Origin: Channallabes apus
Lineage: Eukaryota; Chordata; Actinopteri; Siluriformes; Clariidae
NCBI GenBank assembly: GCA_030522415.1
Contig: CM060121.1
Coordinates: forward strand, 13,534,055 to 13,598,054
Length of the DNA: 64,000 nucleotides
Reading direction: 5' to 3'
Shown: piece after piece, positions 26,825 to 38,829 of the stretch
Layout: each line of letters starts with the position of its first letter
Position numbering within the stretch: position 1 is the first letter of the stretch
Position numbers and translations under genes: made by a program
Notes under the pieces: model-generated
The model's input: the letters and a program-made list of their open reading frames with translations, nothing else
Database searches by the model: none
What the model was told of the DNA's origin: nothing

Positions 26825-29800
26825 GAGAGTAAGAGAATGACAAAACAAACAAGAGCATCTTACTGAATTGCAACATTCCCAAAAGGAGATCAAGCTCATG
26901 ACTAAACCCTTAATCACAGACTACAGTCAGTGAGAACGGTACAAAGCACATGCGCATGCACGCACACTCGTCTTGATATGGCGGAGTCATTAAGGTGAAT
27001 CATGCTTTTTCTTGCAACGTATCTGCAACATCAGCTTACAGCACATGCACCCTGTCACAAGTTATAATCTTACTTTTCAAGTCACGGATAAATGACACAG
27101 GCTTTATGGCGTTGCAGGTGTTGGCGAAGGCTTGGATGATATGGTTCTGCATGATGCATATCATACAGAATCCTGTCTGGTGACCTAGTGAAGAAAAACA
27201 AAGAAAATATACACGATTAATCGATCCCTTTCCAATTCAAATTACCAGCTAAACTGGATAATGAGTATAGGAACTGTAAAAACTATAATACAAATAATTA
27301 CATTTTAGCTAATATATTTTTAGCTTCATGAGAATTATTTTGCTACATGAACACAAATTCGATTGCTATCCACAGGACGCATCACAACAAAAACGAACGA
27401 GAAACTGTCCATATTCAAGTAATACTGGGACTTTTGATTGTACAGAATATCAGAACATAGTTATGCAAGTACAGTATCCTATCTATATAATCCCCTGCTA
27501 CACTAATGCACTTACCGCGGTGTTTCACTAGTGCTTAGATACCATAAAGGTAGAACGTTTTCGCAGTTCTTCAGAGTCGTGATTAAGACAAGTTACAGTG
27601 GAACCTTGGGTTACGAGCATAATTTGTTCCCGGAAGCGGGTCATATTCCAAAACACTCGTAAATCAAAACAAATTTTCCCGTAAAAATAATTGAAATTAT
27701 TCAAATTATTATTACTCAAATTATTCGTTCCATAGCCCGAAAAAATTAATACATAATTAATGCAAAATATAAAATAAAAATTAAAAAATTAACCTGCACC
27801 TTTTAAAAAAAAGTAAAAATAAATCCCGACAGATAAGAGTTTCCGTTTATGCGTGCAGGCACTGTGTGTGTACGTGTGAACCTAAAGTAAGCGGAGAAGA
27901 GGAATCAGCCCCTCCCATCTCCCCCTTCTCATCTTACACTGTAAACCTTTCTCCTCTCTTATTTGAATTTCACACAAACACACATTAACGGAAAGACTGT
28001 TTTTTCAAAAAAATTAGATAATGACTAATGAACAGCTAATGACACTCGTGTGAGCGCATACTAACAGAATCACTGCTGTAAAGTAAAACAAACAAATGAA
28101 CATGCAATTTATCTTTGAAAAGAATCGCGACAGAGCAGTGTTTCTGTGTAGAGCAGAGAGTGTGTGATGCCAAGAGGTGGGTGGGGGGTGTGTGTGTGTG
28201 TGTGTGAAAAGTCTAGAGTGTGTGTGTGAAGGGGAACGGTCAAATTACATGCACGCACGCACACATGATGACAGGCTAAAACAGGGAGGGAAAAAAATGG
28301 ATCTTTAACCTCTCTAATGAGACTTTCTTTTGCTTTGAATGTGCGCTGTGTATAAGAAAGAGTACACGCGCGCTGTATACACGCGCTTACAAACACAAAA
28401 TAAAATATGTTTTACGCACACAAACTTGGTCACAGTGTTATAATCATCTGTGCATGCATGTACTGTTTACTATACTAGTGAGAGACGCGCACTAAGACAG
28501 AACTGGGGAGACGATTACCCACAATTCCGTAAATCAAGACTTGCTAGTTTTTCCAAGTCAAAAATCTTTCGCAACATCGCAAAGCGCATTACTCGCAAAT
28601 CGAGGTTCCACTGTATTTTTTAATTGTCAGGGATCAGGCATTCCACCCGCTGAATGTTCACGGCAACCGTTACAATGGACTTCTAGATACCTCAGCCGGG
28701 ATAGTCATTCTCGGACAAGCTGCTATGTTTAAAATGTTAGCCACAGTAAAGTATTTGAATGGTGCAAAGAGTCTCACCGTACTGTGTTTTATATCATTTG
28801 CTACGAATGTCATCACAAGTCCCGGTTTGACTTTGCATTAAAGAAACATTTTATTTTATCATTACTAAATAGCAGTTTAAAGTTGATGTGATCAAGAAGT
28901 TCTACCTGAGGAATAACACACATACCAGTAGAATAACCTCCAATTTGCAGACATTAAGATTTATTCTCAAAACGTATTCTCTTCAAATCAAATAATGTTT
29001 CTGCTCCTCCAAAACATTTTGTATTTAACCAGTACATTGTGTTTGCAGCTGTGATCTGGTGTTTTTGTCCTGTACTCACAGGAGCGGCTGTGCTCCTTAG
29101 ACAGCAGGTAGTTGGCTAATGGCGGGGTGTACGTGAGACATTGCACGGTGGAGTTCAGGAAGCACGTGTTGCCCAGGTTGTGGAGGCCTGCTCCCACCCG
29201 GTACACTCGCTCCCACTTCATGGAGAGTTTGTTCCCTGGAAAGAGCAGCTTCTGAGGTGCTGGGATGCCATCACTCTGACCTCCACTGAGGCCTTCTGAT
29301 CCTGCGGAAACACACATCTGGGTTAAGACACGTTTTACCATCAATCTGTTGAAGTGGTTATTCATGCCAATTTACCAGAGACTTAACATGCATTATTAGT
29401 TTATACAGCCATATTTAAATGAAAGAAATAAGATTTTCCTGCCTTGGTCATTTTTGCATTTTCAGTTGAAACGGACTACAGATTTTTCAATAAGCCTGGG
29501 CTGTCTCGATCCTTGGGTTGCATGAATATTTTATCATTATGGCTTACTTTTTTCACGCTTCTTTAAATTATATTACTAAAGTTTTCGGGAAACAATAGCA
29601 CATTGCATAATAGCAGTATCACTCGTTGTGAAAGTATTTCAGTGCAATGCTATATACATCAGAAACTAATAAGTAGTAATTTTATAAACTGTACCAGGAG
29701 TGATACTATTCCAGCACATATGCCTCACACTGACCCAAAAAAAAACAAAAAAACAAACAAAAAAAAAAACCCCATGGCGGCACAGTGGTGTAGTGGTTAG

Positions 29801-30817
29801 CACTGTCGCCTTGCACCTCCAGGGTCCGGGTTCGATTCCCGGCCAGGCTCGATTCCCGTCTCTGTGTGCATGGAGTTTGCATGTTCTCCCCGTGCTTGGT
29901 GGGTTTCCTCCGGGTACTCCGGTTTCCTCCCACAGTCCAAAGACATGCAGATTAGGCTAATTGGCGTTCCCAAATTGACCATAGTGTGTGAATGAGTGTG
30001 TGTACGTGTGCTCTGCGATGGATTGGCACGCTGTCCAGGGTGTACCCTGCCTGGGATAGGCTCCAGGTCCCCGCGACCCTAAATACAGGATAAAGCGGTA
30101 TAGAAGATGAATGAATGAATAAAAATTCCATTGCATCTCAAAATTTTTCATTTTTTCGCTTTTAGCTTTGTTTACAGCACACAATGTGGTGGCCAGTTCA
30201 TACTCCCAGAATCACTCTTTCACATTTTGAGTCCTGGAATATGTACATGCCTTCGGAGGAGAAAAGAGAATCCATAAATGGGATAACCATGTTATTTACC
30301 ACATTCAGGAAGACAGTTGACATCATTTTATTGCCAAATGTAGCAACCCCAGATCATAGAACTGCTTCCAGGACCATCCTTACAAGATTTTAATAATGCA
30401 TCAGGATGGTCTTAACCCAATTTCCAGTCATCTTAATATTTTCTTTGCATTATTCAAGCCAATAATTTGACCTTTTACAAACGACGACTTCTATTTTGGC
30501 CACCTGCTATTTTGTAACCTGAGGTTTTAGTACAAGAAATTTGGATCGCATTGTCGCATGACCTCACCTTGCCTCTTGATTGGCGTGGGCTCGGCCGCTC
30601 TCTGCACCACACCATCGGTCTTGGGGTTCAGGATCACATACTTGGTCTTGAGTGTCTCCAGCTGGTAGCTAAAGCCCTTGGTGGCAGGCTCAAACTCGAT
30701 CTTCTGTAGCAGGACTTTCTTGGCTGAGGAGGAGAGCAGCTTATTCAGGTCCCCTTCATCGGTAGAGTCCTTTCGGCCCGGCTTCAGGGCCTCTTTCAGC
30801 TTGTCCACTATGGGCAT
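13983..30817 (-). CDS. usp36: ubiquitin carboxyl-terminal hydrolase 36, 19 coding exons
   Basis: This encodes a nucleolar deubiquitinase, known in other vertebrates to stabilise rRNA-processing and Pol I factors and MYC. Coding exons (minus): 30817-30568, 29301-29080, 27184-27074, 26620-26518, 26432-26365, 24382-24312, 24205-24123, 24028-23917, 23824-23684, 23562-23462, 23370-23235, 22951-22613, 21618-21397, 20252-20104, 19468-18788, 18677-18490, 15708-15523, 14325-14210, 14114-13983. All junctions are GT-AG, phases match, and the sum is 3411 nt (1136 aa; human about 1120). The USP domain spans about 121-421: Cys box [13 protein letters not shown] (Cys130), zinc ligands Cys254/257/301/304, His box GHYYCYV (His381), WYQMND (Asn397/Asp398). 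Then come a disordered Ser/Pro and poly-Lys region (KKKKKKK in exon 15) and the conserved C-terminal VLSWDG and DEWDEEFD blocks. The start lies in exon 2 (acceptor at 30827). No lesion seen. Confidence 0.97.
14400..15500. other. usp36 intron 17, nothing recognised
   Basis: Non-coding sequence between usp36 exons 17 and 18, with only simple repeats ((GGT)n at 14815-14829, a T-run at 15450-15467). Confidence 0.5.
15951..17310. mobile_element. hAT-type non-autonomous element (MITE), copy 2
   Basis: Same family as 10758-12102: TAGGGCTGCAACTAA at the left, TTAGTTGTTGCAGCCCTA at the right, 1360 bp. It is flanked by a perfect 8-bp target duplication, TACAGAGC, at 15943-15950 and 17311-17318. It sits in usp36 intron 16. 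The interior CpG-rich block (16665-17270) aligns with 11465-12060 of copy 1. No transposase domain. Confidence 0.93.
17340..17760 (-). mobile_element. Tc1-like relic, third family
   Basis: The minus strand holds pieces of a transposase: [20 protein letters not shown], then [16 protein letters not shown]. The same peptide pattern occurs in the element at 42775-44027 (IRSADDLNILNEQV), so both are one family. The frame is broken. hAT copy 2 is inserted immediately to its left. Confidence 0.7.
17761..18489. other. usp36 intron 16, nothing recognised
   Basis: AT-rich intron sequence with an A-run at 18350-18364; no repeat family or coding signal identified. Confidence 0.45.
21185..21205. repeat. 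poly-G run (21 nt)
   Basis: An uninterrupted run of 21 G in usp36 intron 13, a difficult stretch for sequencing and a potential G-quadruplex on the plus strand (C-run on the usp36 sense strand). Confidence 0.9.
24400..26364. other. usp36 intron 5, no gene recognised
   Basis: About 2 kb of non-coding sequence between exons 5 and 6. The exon 6 acceptor uses a pure (CT)n tract as its polypyrimidine stretch (24385-24400). Confidence 0.5.
26782..26822. repeat. (GA)n microsatellite
   Basis: About 20 uninterrupted GA units in usp36 intron 3. Confidence 0.9.
27596..28613. mobile_element. TA-flanked MITE (CAGTGGAACC family), 1.0 kb copy
   Basis: Left end CAGTGGAACCTTGGGTTACG, right end its inverse (cgaggttccactg), flanked by TA at 27594-27595 and 28614-28615. 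It lies in usp36 intron 2. The interior contains a GT microsatellite (28185-28206) and no transposase. The family has copies at 12822, 33462 and 37642. Confidence 0.88.
29776..30120 (+). repeat. tRNA-derived SINE (V-SINE/mermaid-like)
   Basis: Plus-orientation copy starting ggcggcacagtggtgtagtg, with GGTTCGATTCCC B-box and the same body as 2192-2569, ending in (GAAT)n. It sits in usp36 intron 1 of the coding part. The flanks aaaaaccccat/aaaaattccat may be an imperfect target duplication. Confidence 0.88.
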
Positions 30818-30829
30818 TGCGCATCACTG

Positions 30830-33461
30830 AAAGATCACACACACTGACAGTTAATCTCTAACTTGTATAACTGCATGTCTAATTCTAACACTTTCAGTTC
30901 ATTTAATCGCTGACAATTAAGACTGGACCTATTTATACATATGATGTAGGGCGTTTATCTTTCATGTATGTTTTACCTTTGTTTAACTTCTTAAGTGGAG
31001 TGTCTCAACACTATAAACGCTCAAACTTACCCGCACCCAAAAAAAAAAAAAAAAAAACATACGATAAAACATGTACATATGTGTGTGTAAAGCACGTGAT
31101 GCTCCTGAGCTAGTGTGAGTCGCATTGACAAAGCTGTGACAGTAATGTACAGTCAGTGCTGCATCAGGGGTTGTTGGTATGTCCGTGTCTGCATGTATGT
31201 CATTAGTTAGACACATCAAGCACCATCACGCCCCATCTTCAGGTACAAAAGACGTACGTCAGCCAAACTATTGAGTTTACGTATTATTATTACGTATTTT
31301 ATTAAAGTTTGCCTTGATTTATACTTGCACTTCATATTACTACGTAATACAAGTATGCCTACTACGGATCACGGTGGCATGAGCTACACTAGAATTTAAA
31401 GTAAAAATAAGCCTAAAAATAAATAAACTCCATGAATATGAAGCAGTTCAAGCAAATGAACTAGTGTTTAAATACACTAGCAATCCAGCAACCAGAAAAC
31501 GATAAATTACACGGATTTTATTATATACTCACACTATCCACATTGCGTTTTTACTAAAATGACTTCAGAAGAGGAAGAAAAAGTGCAGGATCAAATTGGC
31601 TGTTGATTATGATGAAAGTCAACCAGCATAAAGCCAACAGGAAAAATTTTTTTTTATATACATCTCAAATACATGAAATGATAATGAAAGTAATTGCGTG
31701 TCCTTTTTTATTAATTTTTAATGCGGGAGGGTATTTGTTTTATTAAGGCCATCTTAAGAAATGTTTACAAAGTGATTTCTCTACACTGTTGTGTACAACA
31801 TTAGACTGCGTCCCTCTAAAAAGGTTTGGAAATGTTTACAAGTCTATTTTGAACAGGTATTATGCAATGCATGCAGTAAGTCAGTTTCCCCATGGCAGTG
31901 AGGGAATACAGTGCCATGAGATTACATCAGAGCAACCATTCCTCCCTCAGAGAGCCAGAGAGTATATTTTAGAAAGCTAACTAAAACGAAAAGAACCATT
32001 TTTCTTTAGATTAAGCTTCTCCTATCCAACAATGCAAACACAATGAAGTTAAATGTCTTTCGGGGACAGGAGAGGTGATCTGCAGTGTGCTAGAAAACAC
32101 AGGTTTACTCATCATCAGCTGTGCTGCTGACGCACGCCAGCAGGCCGCACATGCATCAAAGCACACAAGGACAGCCTAACCTTCACACACACTTCCAGAT
32201 GTACGTTATCGCCGCACAGGGCCACCATCTAACAGAACAGCTGAGTCCTACTGCGCACCGACTCTGCAAAGATGCTAACCTTTTCTTGTCCCTTGTCAGA
32301 ATTTGTTATGAGCTGACGAGATTCAGCCTAAACCTGAACACTTTTATTCCTAATAGGGGCAAAACGGACTCCAGGTAAATCAGTTTTCCCATAAAGTGAC
32401 ATTATTTGACGAAATAAAAGTGTGTTGTAGAGCAGTAGGATGTGCAACATGGGGGAAAAATAAATAAATAAGTCACCTGGTCGTTCCCTTACCTTAAATG
32501 GTCCCATATTTTACTGTTTTACAGGTGTATAAATTTAACGTTTGCTAATACTCCAGATGAATTACCCCTCAGATAATGCATTTTTATTCCTCCCTCTGTT
32601 TCACTGTCCATGTAACTAAACTGCTGCCAAGTCGGGAAGGACCGAGCTGACAGGCAGACAGGCGGGGAGGGCTCTTCTAATACGAGGCCACATTAGGGGC
32701 TAGTTTAAACTCTGGCCAATACAAAAAAAAAAAAAACATTTTCGAAAAAGAGGCGGCATAAGACACACAAATACGCCATCAATGTACTTCCGCTTAGAAG
32801 CCCATGACTGGGTAGTGTTGCTGTGATTGAAATGCAACAGCCAGTGTCCCACTTCTGAAAGCATAGACGATTTTGCGTCCTTGGACTCCTGGCCATGGAT
32901 GGCCGAGTTACTACACACTTCCTGTCAGCTCAAGCCAGTCTGGCTGTTCTTATCTGACCCTCTTCACCAGAAAGGCGTTTCCACCCACAGAACTGCTGCT
33001 TACTGGATATGAGAGAATAACAGCTTAGTGGTTAAACAAGCAGACTTGGCACCAGCGGCCAAGTCCCAATCAAACTCACTGAGATCACACACTTCCCAGA
33101 ATCTTTGGGTTTGATGTAAACAATAAGAGAAACTCTTGACCTGTATCTGCCATCCCTGCTGCCACATTACTGTATGATGAATAAGCTTATGATAATATCT
33201 GACCTGGTGTACATGAGTAAGATTACAGCATGGACGAAATGTCATCCATCAGGTTTATGTCCCAATGTCATGTTTATTCACAAGATACTGGTGTCTGCTT
33301 TGAATATAATCGGAACAAGTACAAGTACGAGATGTCTGATGATTAAAATGGTTTTGCACAAGGAAACCTGTCAAATTGGTCAATATATGTGGGGTCTCAC
33401 ATTTCTATCATTGGTTGTGGAATAATAAGACCTGATAATTTTCACATTAAATTGGACAATA
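30830..33461. other. usp36 first intron, proximal part; nothing recognised
   Basis: No coding exon or known repeat was identified beyond simple A/T runs (an A-run of about 19 at 31040-31058). The 5' UTR part of the first coding exon begins after the acceptor ctttcag (exon start 30826, ATG at 30817). Confidence 0.4.
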
Positions 33462-34109
33462 CACTTAAACCTTGCATTGAGAGCATAAATCATTCTCAGA
33501 AGTGTGCTTGTATATCAAAACACTTACATCAAAGTGAATTTCTCCATAAGAAATAATGGAAACCCCAATGATTCATTCAACAACCCAAAAATAAATCTAA
33601 AAATAATTCATACAAAATATAAAGTAAATAAAACAAATTAACCTGCACTTTACCTTTGAAAGTACGGAGTCCCCTGTACTATGTGCATAGAGTGATTAGA
33701 GGGATTAAATAAACAATAACAATGGCAATTTTAGAGTCCATAGAAGCTCAGTGGACCGCGCACAACCCCTCGTCTGCATTTTTTTTTCATGGGGGTGGGG
33801 CTAAGAAAAACGCATCTCGGTTTATTAACCCATGCGTTCATTTTATTAATCCGCGGTTTAATAATTCTGCGAGCTCAGTTAAGTTTTCAGTGCGAATGGT
33901 TTGTCGTTTTATTTTTTTTTAATGCTGTTAGATGAGGGAAGAAGTAGCAGCAGGGGCTACTGTGTAGTAGGGCTGCACGATATATTGAAAAAATATCGTT
34001 ATCGCGATAATGGCATGCGCGATAACTATATCGCAAAGAGTTGCGAAAAATAATTTATGTGCCAAGCATTTGTGTCCAAATTTGACCAATCAGATGGGCC
34101 CTTACTATG

Positions 34110-34148
<39 letters not shown>

Positions 34149-35433
34149 ATTTATATCTTTATACTTAATTCTGTCGCGAACTATCTCCGGATGATCAGAA
34201 GACTTAGCGATTAGCCGTTAGCCTTTTGTAGCGTGGACGGTAAACCCAAACGCGGAAGCAAGCGAGTAGGCAGGATAACCACGCGAATTGGTCTAAGGAC
34301 TCTCACAGAAGGGGAGCAAGGGAAAAACACAAATTTAATCCGCGTACTATAAACACACTCGAATCAGAAAGTAAGCAATCTGAACCGACATGCGCGAACA
34401 CAGTGACTAAGCATGTGGTGGTTTGTTTACTCCTCTTATACTTCCTGGTTCGCGCCCGCATTACTTCCGGGTCCTAGTGCCGGTCGCGGAGCGAGTGTGT
34501 GTGTGACAAATAGTATTTTTAAAATTTTATTTTTGTTCAATAATTTATTTTTATATAAAAAAATAATAAAACAAAATCAGGCAAGCCAAAGAGAATATTT
34601 TGTTTAAAAGATGCTCTTGTTTTAAAGACACTATTGATGAGTGTATGGTTACACGGAAATAAAAAGTAATGTTTGACAGTAATTCATATTGTGTTGGCAG
34701 GTTTATAGTAACAGCAAACCAGAAATCAGAATATCTGCTGAGGGTTTTAAGTCATTCATAGTGTTTTGAAGTCTAAATATTTGCAACTTCCGTGACATAT
34801 AGTTTCTTTTTAGCCTGAATTAGATTTAATATCAGACGAATATCTATTACCTGTTTATTTTAGTAAGATCATTAAATATAAATAAATAAATACAAAAAAT
34901 AGGTAATAATAATAAAAAATGCATTTCTCTAGGGAAATGTTATATCGCAAGAAATATCGTTATCACAATATTCAACAACAATATTGCATATCTTACTAAT
35001 ATCGTGCAGCCCTACTGTGTAGGATGACTTTCTTGCACACACACACACACAAACGGAATCACTCCTCTAAACAGATTCATCTCCCACACTGCTACAGCCT
35101 TTTTAACTTTCTTTTCTTCACGGCAGTCGTTATTGCAGTACAGATACTAAACAGTCACTACACTTGGACACAAAATAAAAAAATTATGCATTACGCGCAC
35201 ACAGGTCACAATGTTATCAAACAGTACACGCGGGCATGGATGTTGACTATAAAGACTGAGACTGAGCATGGGAGAGGATTACCCACAATCCCGCAGTGAG
35301 AGAGAGGGAGAGAGAACTATTGGCTCAGTTATGGTCACTTGACGCTCGGCAGACAAAGTGCATGCGTACTACAGTACTCGTATATCAAGTTACAATTTAT
35401 TTGAAAAAATTTAAACAATCCAGGGTTCCACTG
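33462..35433. mobile_element. TA-flanked MITE (CAGTGGAACC family) split by a hAT insertion
   Basis: The left end cacttaaaccttgcattgag is diverged and flanked by TA at 33460-33461. The right end cagggttccactg is flanked by TA at 35434-35435. A 1047-bp hAT MITE plus its 8-bp duplication sits inside; without them the MITE is about 0.92 kb, close to the 1.02-kb copy at 27596. Confidence 0.75.
33968..35014. mobile_element. hAT-type MITE, second family, nested
   Basis: Terminal repeats TAGGGCTGCACGATAT and (inverse) ATATCGTGCAGCCCTA bound 1047 bp, flanked by a perfect 8-bp duplication, CTGTGTAG, at 33960-33967 and 35015-35022. The outer nine bases match those of the two hAT copies at 10758 and 15951, but the sub-terminal words are ATATCG/TATCG instead of ATCGAT, so it is a distinct sub-family. 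It contains a (TA)n block at 34111-34141. Confidence 0.92.
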
Positions 35434-37189
35434 TATTTAAGTCCGATTCAAATAATTTCGATTAGAGATTCAAACTTAACTGTTTACACGGACACTGATC
35501 CAATAATTTGTGTTTACATGCTTTATGCATTTTATCAGAATATAACTCTGACATGCGTGATCCTCCCTCATTCAGAGACCCAGAAAGTTACCTAATGAAC
35601 AACTAAAGACAAAAAAAGATAAAAAACAAAATGATACGTGTATTTGTGAATACTTCGTGGCAACAGGATCCTGAAACGTCTCACGTTGCTTTCCATTCAC
35701 GAACTTGTCTAAGCTACCTATGGAACTTGAAACAGAGAGAAATTAATCACTGCCAGAAGCAAATAAAATTTTTTTTTTTAATGCACTACTGCATCTTTCC
35801 CTAGTCAGGTTAATTGGCTTTTTCACCAGTGAGTCTGTTCACGTTCACGTCTGACTGCTCCTGGCTTGTAAGCTGCCTATTGTAAAAGAAATTGAACCTC
35901 TCGTGTCTTGTGTTCATTAAAACAACTCTCAGCAGTGTGTAAAGGGGTTATTTGCTTATATGTGGTGGAATTTGAACGGATCTTATAATGTGGGTGAAAA
36001 AGATGAGAATGAAGGGCTTTTGCTACTTTCAGGTTTATTTAATACAGACAATAATTACACCCATAAGGGTATAAATGTACTCAAGTGTCCCCGCTCTGTA
36101 TGTTTACCGATTTAGTTGAAGTGCGGAGGAAAAAAACATTTTAATTTATTATGAATTTAATGTAATCAATTGAACGGAGTTGAAATAGAGTTCAAGAATA
36201 GCAAGTAAATACCACAAAATTGGTTCAAATTCATTATTAATGTTAATCACTACTTGTGCCTTCTGCCTTTCAGTCTATCAACTAATAACGGCATGTTTGA
36301 TTCTTCTTGAGGATGTGTTTTAGCTCAGCAGTCCTGCTAAATGTGAGAGAAATGCCCTAAAAATATGAAGTAATATTCCGGAGGTGTGCATGTTATTTGC
36401 CTCATTTTATTTTTTTTATCTGCATTGCTTGCTGCAGCTTTTAGCATAACGCCACTGAGGACAGCTTTAGATATTCTCTGTACGGCTCAGCTGCCGAGTT
36501 CATCACTCAAAACATTAGCTTGTATTTTCATGCTTTGCAATTAAACCATGGGTTTGCTTGAGCAATATTTGTTTCTTAGTATTATTTTTTTTACCAAGGA
36601 CGTATGCAATGTAGACCAGATGAGAAGGTCTGCACACACAGGCTGGTTAACAGTCTGGGTGGATAATTCCATCCCGACACCAATGGATGTAGATTTTGGG
36701 CAGCGGTAACTATGAATGTAAAATAGTGGGGAAAAAATGACACCAATATTAAAATGATTCGAGCTGTATGAATAAACATACATGCAATTTAAATCAATAG
36801 TTTTTTTTTGGTCAATTTAAATCAATGGCTTGTTAGGGCAGTTCTTAATTTAAAATCAATTCACTTAGTTAAACAGACAAAAAATTATTTTCAAATATGG
36901 CAGCATTATCACAAAATACAACCCACTTTTATATTTTGCAAAGGGCTTGCCAAATTAGTGCCTCTGTTACTATTTCTTTAAGTTTAAGGTCAATTTGCCA
37001 CCTGCTGGACTGGAGTGGCGCAGAAGCTTGGCAAAGGAAGGATTATCACTTTGTACGGGGTGTGACCTACACACGCTTTTTTACATGATTTATTCAAGTA
37101 AATTCTACAAAAAAAAAAATCATGCCTTAAAAACTGCTTAAAAATAATATGTGCTATATTGTTACTATATATATATATATAAATTTAGT

Positions 37190-37445
37190 CCTGTACAATT
37201 CTATTTTGCAGATTTTCTCCCCAATCTAGTCGTGTCCAATTCCCTCCCGTCACTAGGGTGGGGCTCCCAGATTAAAGCTACTTACTACCATTCAGCCAGG
37301 AGGGCCGGGGGCTGTCACGCGTTTCCTCCGAACCACGCAACACCAGTCGACCTCTTCTTTTCGAACTGCTCGCTCACGCACCGTTGGGGGCGTCATAACA
37401 CACTTGAGGCCAGCGCTATCCGCTCCCTCCGCGTGCATGAGCTTT
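37190..37445. repeat. probable unclassified dispersed repeat
   Basis: A GC-rich block (gtgtccaattccctcccgtc ... cgctccctccgcgtgcatga) stands out from the AT-rich intron around it and resembles repeats I have seen in fish genomes. There is only one copy here, so neither ends nor class can be fixed. Confidence 0.35.
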
Positions 37446-37641
37446 GTTACCATATATTTTTTAAGTAGATAGCACATAAGATTTTTTACAGTGTAATCAA
37501 CAAAAGTTACACCGCATTTCAACGTGGATTATACAGCAGGTAATCATATTGGACAAAAGTGGAGATATGGTGCATAATAGCACTGGGATGTTTAACTATA
37601 TGCATAAATCCACATCATGGGTGTCCTACGATCTTTCATTA

Positions 37642-38404
37642 CAGTGGAACCTCGGATTACAAATGTTCCGCAAGACAAGCAAAGATTTTTAATTAATTTT
37701 GACTTGATAAACGAGCACTGTCTTGGTTTACGAGCACCAAGTATCATGATTACCTATCGTCTCCCCTGCTGGGTCTTAGTGCTTGCAGAGTTTCTGAGTG
37801 TGCGTGTGTGTATGGCAGAGAGCGTGTGTCTTTGTTTGGGAACCTGAGAGGAAAGGGGCTGTAAAGGCGAGTGTGAGTGAATGAGCGCACGCGCACACTC
37901 TCGGTTTGACAGCCCCCCCTCCTGTCAGGTTCCCAAACAAATTCTGCTCTGTCGTCATTCTTTTAGGTAAGGTGCTGGTTAATTTGTTTTTGTTGTTTTA
38001 CTTTACAGCAGTGATTCCGTTAGTATGCGTTCACACGAGTGTGACTAGTGATGTTCCTTGCTAATTTTTAAATGGTTAATTTTTAAACAGTTTTAAAAAC
38101 GGTCTCTCCGTTAATGTGTGTGCACGCACATTACACACACAGCGCCTGCGTGCACAAACGGAAACACTTATCTGTCGTGATTTAACGTTTTAGTTTTTTT
38201 TTAAGGTAAAAATGCAGGTTCATTTGTTTTATTTTTACTTTATATTTTGTGTTAACTATTTATATGTATTTATTTTTTTGGGCTGTAGAACGAATAATTT
38301 GAGTTTCTATTATTTCCTATGGGAAATTTTATTTGGTTTACAAGTGTTTTGTAATACGAGCCCACTTCCGGAACGAATTATGCTCGTAATCCGCGGTTCC
38401 ACTG
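37642..38404. mobile_element. TA-flanked MITE (CAGTGGAACC family), least diverged ends
   Basis: Left CAGTGGAACCTCGGATTACA and right, inverted, TAATCCGCGGTTCCACTG, flanked by TA at 37640-37641 and 38405-38406. The inner repeat continues as gcataattcgttccggaag on the inverted right arm. 763 bp, no coding capacity. Confidence 0.9.
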
Positions 38405-38616
38405 TACTTGTCATTCAAAGCATCGGTACGGTCCGCACGGTCTGAGGAGATTGCCTGTCAAAACCCTCATTCAAAACCAGCCACAGAAGCACTTTGAGCA
38501 AGAACTGTTGTACAACACATCTGATAACTGCTTTGAAGTCAGCCCAAATTGTCGCTGAGCCATTCTCTGTTCACAGCTAATAAAAGCTACAAAGCTAACT
38601 AGCTTCTAACACAAGT

Positions 38617-38817
38617 GGTTGTATCCAGTCCGCACAACAACTTGGCACAGGTTTTATGCCGGATGCCCTTCCTGACACAACCCTCCCATTTTATCCGGGC
38701 TTGGGACCGGCACTGCATCCAGTGGCTGGGGCATTCGGGCACTGGCTGGGAATCGAATTCCCACAGCATTCCGCATGGCAGGCAACACACCTAACACTGA
38801 GCCACCAGTGCCCAGCA
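38617..38817 (-). repeat. tRNA-derived SINE of a second family
   Basis: On the minus strand the head reads GGCACTGGTGGCTCAGTG, with an A-box-like GGCTCAGTGTTAGG and B-box GAATTCGATTCCC. It is followed by a tail region related to gccggatgcccttcctgac. It is flanked by a perfect 12-bp target duplication, TCTAACACAAGT, at 38605-38616 and 38818-38829. The family differs from the V-SINE copies. Confidence 0.85.
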
Positions 38818-38829
38818 TCTAACACAAGT

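Noticed and set aside
29776..29850. tRNA-like A and B boxes suggesting a tRNA gene
   Set aside because: They are the head of a SINE with body and (GAAT)n tail; no clover-leaf tRNA was seen. Same for 2500-2569 and 38750-38817.
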